From positions 15,148,001-15,212,000 of the forward strand of contig JAFREQ010000011.1 in assembly GCA_025331565.1 (NCBI GenBank): a stretch of DNA of 64,000 nucleotides, given 5' to 3'. Positions 13,427 to 22,630 of the stretch are shown here, in pieces. Position numbers and translations under genes: made by a program. The notes below the pieces were generated by a model. It was not told where the DNA came from and ran no database searches. It saw only the letters and a program-made list of their open reading frames with translations. This DNA is from Holacanthus passer (Eukaryota > Chordata > Actinopteri > Pomacanthidae). Positions within the stretch are counted from its first letter, which is position 1. The number at the start of each line of letters is the position of its first letter.

Positions 13427-13516
13427 ATGGCAGGCAAGAGGGCGTTAGTAATCCTGTCTAAAGGTGCAGAGGAGATGGAGACAGTTATTCCTGTGGACAT
13501 CATGCGTAGAGCCGGG
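13427..13516 (+). CDS. park7 coding exon 1
   Basis: Codes residues 1-30 (begins MAGKRALVIL, ends IMRRAG). It includes the catalytic-pocket Glu18. The donor is GGG|GTTTGT, phase 0. Confidence 0.97.
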
Positions 13517-16500
13517 GTTTGTAACAGTCTGCAGGCTTGTTGCACGTTAGCAGTTAGCTAGCTAATACCTGACCAGCATAATTTAGCCAGCTAGCTTGAA
13601 TTTATATTAACGTTAAACACACCTTCAATCAGCCCACAACACTATTAAGATTAACGTTCTGTTGGGCACAACAACCTTGTCACTGTCACTGTTTTAATGA
13701 TGGAGACTACAGTTAAGTAATAAGCTAGCTGACATTAACATATAAGAGCTTGCTAACTTTGAGCAATAGCTAACTAACGCTACTTGATGTTCCGTCACAG
13801 TTTTGATTTTTGCTTTTTAATAAGTTATATGGTTAACTGTTACCACACTCTCAACCTTTAAAGTAAGAGCAGACAGAGGCCAAGTTAAATGTCAAAGTCC
13901 AACGCCATTTGATAGCTTTCAAAATAAGAGTCTGCCTCTGCCATATAGAGACAGGATGCCATGTGTTGCCACTATGCCAATGCTGTACTTTTCATATTCT
14001 CCACCCCAAACCTGTAGATTGCAGTGACTCTTGCAGGACTGACGGGCAAAGAGCCAGTCCAGTGCAGCAGAAACGTCCTCATTTGTCCTGATGCCAGCCT
14101 GGAGGAAGCCAGCAAACAGGTTGGGCTCAGCATCAATCTACCAGCACTGTCATCCCATGTTAGCCTAAAGCCAGTTAGAGCTATATTTAGTATTTTATAA
14201 TGTATATATTTAAGGTTTAATTAGTTCCATTAATCAAGTCATGTTGGATGGTATCCTGCAATTTCAAACCTTGCAATCTCCCCTTATCTATCATGGTTTG
14301 TGTCCCAGGGGCCATATGATGTGGTGCTTCTGCCCGGGGGAATGCCGGGGGCCCAGAATCTGGCAGAGGTGAGAAGTACTCAGATAAACTGCATGTTGAT
14401 GGCTCAATCTCTTCATTCTTTGATTGGCAAGAGTTTCAACCACATACAGGGTTTTTCCATGGTGGGTCTGCTTTAGCTGTACCAAGCCAAGCCTTGATGA
14501 CGTGTTTCCATTACACTCTCAAACCACAGGGTACCTATGCTGCACTGCTGTGGTCCTGTTTAGTAGGAGGGCCATAGACTAACTTAGCTCAGTAGTTCTC
14601 AACAACAACAATTTTTTTTTGTCATTATGTCTCCTTTATGGAAGAAGAAAAATGTCATACCTGCAACCCCATGTAAAATAATATGTTCTTACCTATCATT
14701 GATAGTAATGTGGAAATTATTTTAATTAATTAACAACACCAGGGACACAAATTGTATGAATTTACCTGAAATCTTGGTTTCTAATTTCAGTTTTTTTCTC
14801 AATAGCATTAAACATTTGTGACTAAATAAGCCACAGTCAAAGTTAAAGTTTGAAAAAAACAAAACAAAAAACATCCTAGTGTATAATTTGTTAAGAGTTT
14901 ACCACTCAAAAACTCACCCCTCCTGCCTCTTCAGGACTGTGTGGGTGTGACATGATCAGATTTGATTGACACTTGTCTGGCAACATTAGCAGATTATGAT
15001 TCAATTTGGCTGAATCCTGATTGGTTTATTGAAGTATCATCTTCCAAATTAAAACCAGTGGAAGAGCTCAGAGAACAGCACAAATACAGATAATTTTACT
15101 GTATCTGAACTAACATTCCTCATCATAAGAAGCTGATAAATGTGTTTTGAAGGCCTTTAACTTCTCATTTTGCTGTCTTCTTGCTACCTAACATCAAAGC
15201 CTTATTAGCATGAAAGCACACTTGTTTGTTCTTACTGCGTTCAAGTTTAGATGTGTTTTACTTTCCCCCTCGGCTGAATTGTGCCTTTTCAGCAATGCCC
15301 GCCCCACAGTTCACCTTCTGCGACCAGCAGCATAAACACCACCCACCTCTACCAGGAGGAGAAGAGACTGAAGTGGTGACTGAGTCAAATGTCTCTGCTT
15401 TATTTGAAAACTAAGCTTTTTTTAACGTTGATGACACCATTTTTTACGTTATTTTATAAGTCCTTTATTGAGAGCACCATTTCTCATTGCATTGTTTGCT
15501 TGTATGGAAGCTCTAAAGCTAGGGAGAATTGTTAAGACCTGTAAGAAAACATCATAGGGTTGCAGCAGACAGACTTGTACCACCTGTACCTAACCAGGCT
15601 GACTGTGAAGGCTGACAGGGTCTGCCAGGATCATTCCCATCCACTAGCAGTAGAATGTCAGCCACTGCCTTCTGGCTGCAGGTACAGATACTCCAAAGTA
15701 GGAACCAACCGTTTAAATAATGAATTTATTCTCATGGCAATAACACTGTTAAATAAGATGTGGTAGCCCTTTTGCAAGATTCCATATATCTATGTATTGA
15801 TGATTTTAGTATATGGGTGGGGTGCAATTTATGTATTATTTATTCATGATTTGAATTGCCTTGACTGAGGATGCTAGGATGGCTGATGCAGTGTGTTGTT
15901 GTTGTTGCTGCTGTCTTATATTGGTCTCATGTACTTTTTTCTTTGTCTACCGACCTTTAATATGTGCCATTTCATTAATAACTGACTGCCTCTTGCCCAG
16001 TGCATGATAGGATATGCCACAGCCCTTCTGTAACCCTGAACAGAATGAATGGGTACAGAAATTGGATGGATGAAAAATAAATGACCCTAAAAGCAATATA
16101 AGAATGTGTCACCATCATTTATATTTAATAGCTGAGTTCATATTTCAAGTATTCTTTTTTGGTAGCTGTGACATAATTGCATCCTTTTTAAAAATGCATT
16201 TAGTGTAAAAGATTATTATTGATGCATCCTCCAACCCTCTGTGCTGCAGGGGTGGCATAGAGGAAGGTCTGCTCATTCATTTTGTGTTCTCAAAAAGTAA
16301 CACTTGATATTATGAAAGTCAAACTCACCTGATAGATGAGATCTGGAAAATACCATGTTTAGCTGAAATATTATTGTTTTGTTTAATAAATCTGTGGTTC
16401 TCTTGAAACAGTGATGGGCTATTTTTGATGTGTTTAAAACTTTGCCAGTTTTCAACAATTATACCATAGTCAGCATATACACTGCAATCACATGGCCCGC

Positions 16501-19007
16501 AGATGACTCACTGTGCACCTGGTTTCCATGCTCTCTTGCAGTCTCCTGCTGTGAAGGAGGTGCTGAAGGATCAAGATGGCAGAAAAGGCCTGATTGCCGC
16601 CATCTGTGCAGGTACAGTTTGTGAAGAGTCATAATTATACAGGATCATCCTCTAATAGTGATGCTTTTCTGTGGGTTAAAATTTAAATATGACACGACCT
16701 TAAATGTGACCATCATGTTGTTGCGTTTAATCAAATAGATGAAAATTACCCAACCTACACAGTGCATTTTATCCTGGTGCTTGCTTTCTAAAATAGCATC
16801 TTCATAACTAATTTAGCAGTAAATGTACTCAGTCATTTTCCATATCAAATCAAACCAGTTTGTCAATCCAATGATAAAAATTAATAAGCCGTGCACCATG
16901 CTACCATGTGACCTGTAACCATTTTTAACCAGAAATAACACTAAAGGTATCATATTGTGGTTTTAAACATACCAAGCTAATGTGGTGCCGGTAAATGGGA
17001 TTTGGATTTGCCCGCAACTAGAATTAAAGATCTTGGATAGAAAATGGTGCAGTTTTTATATACACATGGCAGTGGATTCAGTGGATTTTCTGGTATTTTA
17101 GTACCTGGATGTGCCCTTAAAAGAGTTTATCACACACCTTTACCAGATTTTGAAAAATAGACATTGTTAACGAGGGACACGCTTCATTAATTTATAGTCA
17201 TGTGTGACCCCTTTTTGGCATTTGGAATGAAAGGGTGAGGGTTTGATTAATAACTGCCCCTGAGTGAACCCACAAGCAGTGACATTTTATTTGACAGCCT
17301 CCATATGCAGAGGAAGGACACTGGAAGGACATTCTGAATAGGGACGAGGACCAATGCGGCAAAGTGGATTGAAGGGTGTCCTAGAAAATGACTGAAATCC
17401 TCACAGGAATATACAGTTTAATGAACCTGCCAGCAAGAGGGCCAATTGCAAGACTCATTATTCTGCCCTAACATGAAAACGACTATCTTGACATGTGGAA
17501 AAAGGTTCATTCAAAAAGGACATGGTTGAAAACCAGAAAAATAACAAGTGTAAAAAAAAACAGAAGGATGAGTTGTATACTTTTTGAGCTATTATTTGTT
17601 ACATGCGTGTACAGTCATATCCACAAAACACAGATTCACAATTTTTAGGATTCACCAGATGCTAGAAAGATAGTTTGACATCACCCTTCTCCCCATATCT
17701 GCCTTGCTGTCTGAGGTCTCTGGTTCTCAGAAGGTCTCTCTTTCTCCTGGCGTCCTCAGGGTGGGGACTGGCTGTAACAGGAGTAGTTTGGCTTTAACTG
17801 GCGTTCTGCTGTTCTGCCAGGGGAAAGTGTAATCTTTAGACTGCATGGGAAGGCAGCCAAGGAGCATAATCAATAACTTTCTATTTATTAACAGTTTTTG
17901 GATGAGCTCACTGCAGTGCTAGGACATTGCCAAAGTTAATGCAGCAGCAGTCAATGTCTTCAGCCTCTCCTTTTTTTCCTCTCTTTTCAATGTGGTGCAG
18001 AGTCTTTGGAGAGAGGCTGAAACTGTATACTGGATGTGTGTATTATTAGACACAATGGTACACTTCAGGACACTTTCAGGACATAGTGTTGTCATCAAAT
18101 ATTTTGTACCTGATGCCGTTTGTTCGTACTAACTGTAATCCCAAATATTAAAATGCAGCATTTTCTGAATTTTGATTTGTGTTCAGCTTGAGGGAAGTGA
18201 TTCAAGGACACAGTGTTTCACCCTATTTTACACTTGAATTTTTTTTTTTTTTTTTTTGCAAATCTTTTTAAAACTGCATAAAGATGGAAGCCTGGACTGA
18301 CACAAGAAACAGAACATGTTCTTAAGGGTCACGTTATAACAGGATGCAGTTAAATGAGCCTTAAAAAGCTTTGCCCTTCTGCAGGTCCCACTGCTCTTCT
18401 GGCACATGGCATCGGGTATGGCAGCACAGTTACTACCCATCCTGGCATGAAGGAGAAGATGATGGCTGGAGGTAAAAAAACAAAAACACATAGTGCAAAG
18501 AAAAAGGTGGAAAATTTGTTGAAATTTCCAGCTGGTCTCTTTAACATTTGCAGCTCTACATCAGAACAGGAGGAGTTGTAATTATTTGTAAAGGGCAGCA
18601 GATGGTGCTGTACTAGCTCTTTCTTGCCTATAGAAAATCATGTCACTATGCAGTAGAGGAGAGCACAGCACTCAGGTGCAAGCGGATGCAGGAATTTGAC
18701 AGAACATACTAGAAATGGGTCAGTTAAAATGGTTACAGATTCTCTGTGTGTAAGCGCTTATGGCACAGTGTGATGTCCGACATGTGCGTCTCTCAGTCTC
18801 TCGTATTGTGATCATCCTTATGGTATTGCTCTTTGTCTTTTTTTAGACCACTATAAATATTCAGAGGCTCGAGTACAGAAGGACGGACATTACATCACCA
18901 GCCGTGGGCCAGGAACCAGTATGGAGTTTGCCCTGACGATTGTAGAAGAACTTATGGGGGCTGAGGTTGCAGCTCAAGTCAAAGCTCCTCTTATTATGAA
19001 AGACTGA
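13427..19007 (+). CDS. Parkinson disease protein 7 / DJ-1, complete
   Basis: The gene encodes DJ-1, a small dimeric protein of the DJ-1/PfpI superfamily. It acts mainly in the cytosol and mitochondria as an oxidative-stress sensor and chaperone, and glyoxalase/deglycase activity has been reported. Six coding exons (13427-13516, 14018-14119, 14309-14368, 16542-16611, 18385-18471, 18847-19007) join in frame with GT/AG borders to give 189 residues, the same length as human DJ-1. Visible key residues are Glu18, Met26, Cys46, Cys53, the PGG loop at 73-75, the nucleophile Cys106 in IAAICAG, His126, Lys130, Asp149 and Leu166. The C-terminus is LIMKD. The start context ACCATGG is strong. Intron phases are 0,0,0,1,1. 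Small differences from human include Thr39 and Gln64. The gene is intact, and intron 3 holds a LINE relic. The assignment is very secure. Confidence 0.98.
14018..14119 (+). CDS. park7 coding exon 2
   Basis: Codes residues 31-64, with redox cysteines Cys46 (VQCSR) and Cys53 (LICPD). The acceptor is CTGTAG and the donor CAG|GTTGGG, both phase 0. Residue 64 is Gln where human has Glu. Confidence 0.97.
14309..14368 (+). CDS. park7 coding exon 3
   Basis: A 60-nt exon coding residues 65-84 (GPYDVVLLPGG...QNLAE). It contains the glycine loop that forms part of the active-site pocket. The acceptor is TGTCCCAG and the donor GAG|GTGAGA. Confidence 0.97.
14369..16541 (+). other. park7 intron 3
   Basis: A 2.2-kb intron between coding exons 3 and 4. 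Apart from the LINE relic at about 15560-16078 it is AT-rich unique DNA with no recognisable feature. Confidence 0.9.
15560..16078 (+). mobile_element. decayed LINE retrotransposon 3' end
   Basis: The frame at 15560-15766 carries the pattern HPL...LPSGCRYR...TNRLNN.F...AITLLN. That is the usual C-terminal tail of reverse transcriptase ORFs in teleost non-LTR elements, from memory of the family. About 230 bases later, 15992-16074 matches the common teleost LINE/SINE tail: a GGATA..CCA.AGCCC segment, then ACCCTGAACAG, then TGGATGGATGA. Both parts are on the + strand in the expected order, so this is read as one 5'-truncated, mutated copy. The exact clade (L2- or Rex-like) is not determined. Confidence 0.65.
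16542..16611 (+). CDS. park7 coding exon 4 (nucleophile Cys106)
   Basis: Codes residues 85-107 plus the first base of Gly108. It contains the nucleophile-elbow cysteine 106 in GLIAAICAG. The acceptor is CTCTTGCAG and the donor CAG|GTACAG, phase 1. Confidence 0.97.
16612..18384 (+). other. park7 intron 4
   Basis: A 1.8-kb intron. It includes a repeat-free stretch at about 17240-17510 of more regulatory-looking composition, and a poly-T run at about 18240-18257. No exon or RNA gene was seen. Confidence 0.9.
18385..18471 (+). CDS. park7 coding exon 5
   Basis: Codes residues 108-136 (GPTALLAHGIG...KMMAG). It includes His126, the partner of Cys106, and Lys130, a sumoylation site in human DJ-1. 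The acceptor is CTTCTGCAG and the donor GAG|GTAAAA. Phase 1 at both ends. Confidence 0.97.
18847..19007 (+). CDS. park7 coding exon 6 and stop
   Basis: Codes residues 137-189 and TGA at 19005-19007. It includes TSRGPGTS, Leu166 in the C-terminal helix region and the conserved ending EVAAQVKAPL followed by IMKD. The acceptor is TTTTTTTAG. Confidence 0.97.
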
Positions 19008-19187
19008 CTGTAGCTGTGTTCACATACATGCAAGCAGCACTGCCCGCCATGTAACTCTACTACTGATACAGCTAATCCAAAGTAGCTGGCATAAAGAGTC
19101 AAACTCACAGGTGACAAATCATTCTCCCTCTGGGACATAGGGATGTTTCTGTTCTTACAGGTTGCTGTCTTTTTTGCATTTCTTATG

Positions 19188-19193
19188 AATAAA
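19188..19193 (+). terminator. park7 poly(A) signal
   Basis: AATAAA lies 180 bases after the stop codon, with a T-rich TGATTGTTCTTCC element about 35 bases downstream. A second hexamer, ATTAAA, at 19278-19283 with a GT-rich tail is a possible alternative end. Confidence 0.7.
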
Positions 19194-19473
19194 CACTGCA
19201 CATGGTTTCCAAGTGAGATGAAATTATGATTGTTCTTCCTCACAGTATTTGCTCATCAGTTTGCTGTTGCACTTGTCATTAAAACATAAATGTGACAAAG
19301 CTCTGTTTGTCTTATTCTACGGGTTAACTGTAATCTGGGGGTGTATAAATCCTGGAGGTCACTGTGACTTGTTTGCACATGCTTGCAGTGGTTGTTGACA
19401 CCTAAATATAGGCTGCGAGCATCATGTCATACTGTGAACGCTGCTGAGAACGCGGGAAGCGGAATCCAAATAG

Positions 19474-19610
19474 ATTGGCAGATGCTCCGGCCAATCAGAT
19501 TCCTCGGCCTGGCTGCAGTTGTATTTGACAGACCAATGGCAGCCCGCCCGCAGCCAGCGGGGCGGGGCTGCGGTGCAACGCGTGGTAGTTTGTGTCAGAG
19601 CAACAAAAAT
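19474..19610 (+). promoter_or_regulatory. CCAAT/GC-box promoter (probable kcnab2 distal promoter)
   Basis: An inverted CCAAT (ATTGG, 19474-19478), two direct CCAAT boxes (19491-19495, 19533-19537) and a GC box (GGGGCGGGGC, 19559-19568) occur within 95 bases. They sit in a CpG-richer island with no TATA box. The next downstream signal is a splice donor at 19661, so transcription probably starts near 19590-19610 on the + strand. Assignment to kcnab2 is inference. It is the only promoter-like island between park7 and the next coding exon on this strand. Confidence 0.65.
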
Positions 19611-19660
19611 CAGAAGATCTTCGCTCACAGCCGAAAAGGAAGAGAAGGATTCTGCCAAAG
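19600..19660 (+). other. probable non-coding first exon of kcnab2
   Basis: The sequence downstream of the CCAAT/GC-box cluster ends in CCAAAG|GTAGGA, a good donor at 19661. No start codon with a convincing frame is present before it. It would splice to the acceptor at 50481-50482, which opens an exon carrying 91 nt of 5' UTR. The 5' end is approximate. A separate short or non-coding gene using this promoter cannot be excluded. Confidence 0.5.
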
Positions 19661-22630
19661 GTAGGAACAATTGGCCTGATATCTACGCTTTTATCAACGA
19701 TAATGTCATCCTAAAATGTGTTCAATAGCGTTCGTATATTTTCATCTCAGCTGTTTTATGTTGGCAAAGCAGTTTACGCGACGTTAATCACGGTAACTAG
19801 CTCATAACGGTCGGAATTAACATGACATTGTAACGTTGCTGTTAGTTAATAACGCGACATAAACACGGACAAGTTTAACATCACAAAATGAAAACAGAAG
19901 GTGTTTATAACCAGGAGCCATTCAGTGTGTTTGGCGGTGATTAGCTTGCTAAGTAACGAGCTTCAAGTTCGCTGCAATCCGAGGCGTAATGGATGGATAT
20001 CAGAGTAACGTTAGCATGAGGTAACGTTCACTTACATCTCAGCAATATGTTCAAATGTACGTTCAGACTGACTGTGCACACGAACACGTGAAATGAGACC
20101 AGCATCGGGTCTTAACGTTGATGGTTCTGCAGATGTGAGCCGACATGGAGACGCTTGTTTCCTGAAGCTCCATCCTCAGCAGCAGCAGCAGCCGCAGTCA
20201 GACTGTGCTGCAGACTCTGATGGCAGCTAACACAGTGCTGCAGAGGTTCAGGTTCAGCCCTCCATCTGCATGAGGAAAGCACTGTCAAACACATGCAACT
20301 GGCTGAATCATAGAAAGATCTTTTGTGCATACTTTGCATTTAAATAAATTGATCACTGGGGATGATCTTGAAGTTAAGGTCACGTTGGTGTAGCTGTCAT
20401 TCATCCTCATCAGACATGCCTCTCATTTATCTAAGAAAAGACCTGAGCAGAGCTTCACCATCAGATGAAGATCACGCTCTCGTTTTCATTTTAGCACTTA
20501 AAACAGGAAGGACGAGAGGTGCTACTTTCACCTCATTCACTTTACAGAGGCAGGAAATACGATGCAAGCTCTTTTTCTGTTGGGCTGCGTTTTCAATTGC
20601 TGGGAAACCGTCTCTTAGTCATTCTTAGCAAGAGCATGCAGAACCACAGAGAGTCAGGGGTCACCCGAACAGGAGGCCGACTCAAGTGGCTTTTTCATCC
20701 ACCATTGTACAACCAAACAAAAGTGAGCCAAAAAAAGGACTGTGAGGCTCTGCTCCCATTATAGTGCATCATGAGAGCATTGTTTACTGTTAAAATCACA
20801 TTACATCAAAATCCGAAACCACATCATGAGTGTATGCTGTGTATGACTGTTACCTGTGGGTACACTGCGAAGGGGCTCAGGCTAGTTGTTTGCACCGTGA
20901 CAGTCTTCAACATTTTCGACGGGGCTATGGCTGTCATGTTGAGGCAACATCACTACATTGTGTGCCTGACACAATTCTGTGTTTCAGAATTAAGAGGTAT
21001 GTTTTTTGCCCCACCCTGGGAGATAAACATCGGCGCTTAAATAGTGTCTTGATGACAGTTGTATAGCACAGTCTCATTAATGCTATGTTTTTCAGTTGGA
21101 TATTTCTGGAACGTTAACATTTTGCGCTGTTGCACATAACATGTTAGAATTATTCTGCTTGAGCAGCTGTACAGTAAAGCGCTTGAGGCTTGACTCCCTA
21201 TTTCTGGATGGGGCAGAGGAAGGAGGGGTGGGGGGAGGGTGAGGCTGAAGTCACTGTGACTGAGTCATTGGTTTAGCTAATGATGCAATTAGAGTGCTGC
21301 ACTTTGCATCTCCTGATTAGATCCCCTACTTGCATTGGCCTGCAGACAATGAAGACTGAATTTATTTGCCTGAGTTGCTTTGGCAGATACATTTGAAAAG
21401 GTAGTAGACGATTTGCAGGCAATTGGGATTTCATCGAACATCAACATTTTTTTGTGTCATCAGCAACCAAGGGATAGATTCGTCGATCTCTGGCACTTCA
21501 CCCAATGTGGAATCTGAATTATAGCTTTTGGTGATTGTACAATTTGAAACCACTCTACATCATTGATTCCTATACTGGGCTGCAAAAGTTTGACTCTTTC
21601 AACATGTTCACTTGCACCAATGTGCTCATTAGCATAATGAAACAGAATCACACCATCAGGTAAATATGAAAAAAGTAACTTTGTGAATGATGCCTTACTA
21701 TTTTGGTAATTACTGCCTCAGATATTCTAGCAAACTATGTTAGATTATCTGCTTTAAACTAATCAGTATGACCATTTTACCCCAATTAATTACTCTGGAG
21801 AGACTTTGCCAGAGACATGGTTTGGAAAAAATGCTCTGATTGTATCTACAAATGCAATGTACAGACTTAGTTTGCGTTAGTTCCTTTTTAGAGAAGAATA
21901 TGACAAGGTAATTGTGCAGACACTTTCGGCTTTTATCTAGAACATTTTCAGATGCAAAGGTTAATGAGAAATGCTGAACTCGGCTGTCCAGAGTTACACT
22001 TATCACTCTGCTTTTAGGTTGTCTGCACTGCTCTTGTAATTAGTGTTTCCATAAACAAATTAGGGCTTCTGGGCTATGTGGGTACAAGTTTTACATCCTA
22101 ATAAGATTGATTAGGCAGCAGCACTCGTACAGTATGTTTTTATCTATTGGCGATGCCTATAACTGGATCAGTGTTTGCACTGACTTCATTAAAGTATTAT
22201 CTAGTCTATATTTTAAAGTATCCTCCAGACATGGCTGATACACATTAAATAGCCACTTACTGCATATTATTCTGTTTGTTTGTAGGTCAGGTATAATTAG
22301 CAGAAATAAGCAGGTCTGAAAGAAAGATCCTAATCAAAACAGAGAGTAATACCTTACTCAGCATATTTGTTGTGCAGAATAGCTGTATTTGTTTGTCTGC
22401 TGTGTGTTCATAAAGGTGAGCAAATACACAGACAAGTGCAGATGTTTTCATCATTCATATATTGTGTTGTCAAGAAAACAGATCCACTCGGGATACACAT
22501 ATTGTTCTTGAGGCTGAAGCCAATATTTGCTACTTTCCTATCCCTGCCCATTGTTTATTGTAGTCACATTCACTTTATGACACCGGGATACTTGTCTTAT
22601 TTCTGCAGTTTTCATTACATAACACTGGTT
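19661..22630 (+). other. kcnab2 intron 1, first part
   Basis: Intronic by inference. Just after the donor the sequence is rich in CGTTA/GCTAG words, typical of a fish CpG-island shore. A CAG-rich patch lies at 20179-20200. Regulatory-looking blocks occur at about 21190-21350, with an AP-1-type TGACTGAGTCA at about 21258-21268, and at about 22015-22125. No coding exon could be supported. Confidence 0.5.

Noticed and set aside
20132..20245. CAG-rich segment with acceptor-like TTCTGCAG, possible second UTR exon
   Set aside because: Weak acceptor and non-consensus donor. Repetitive CAG content explains its appearance.
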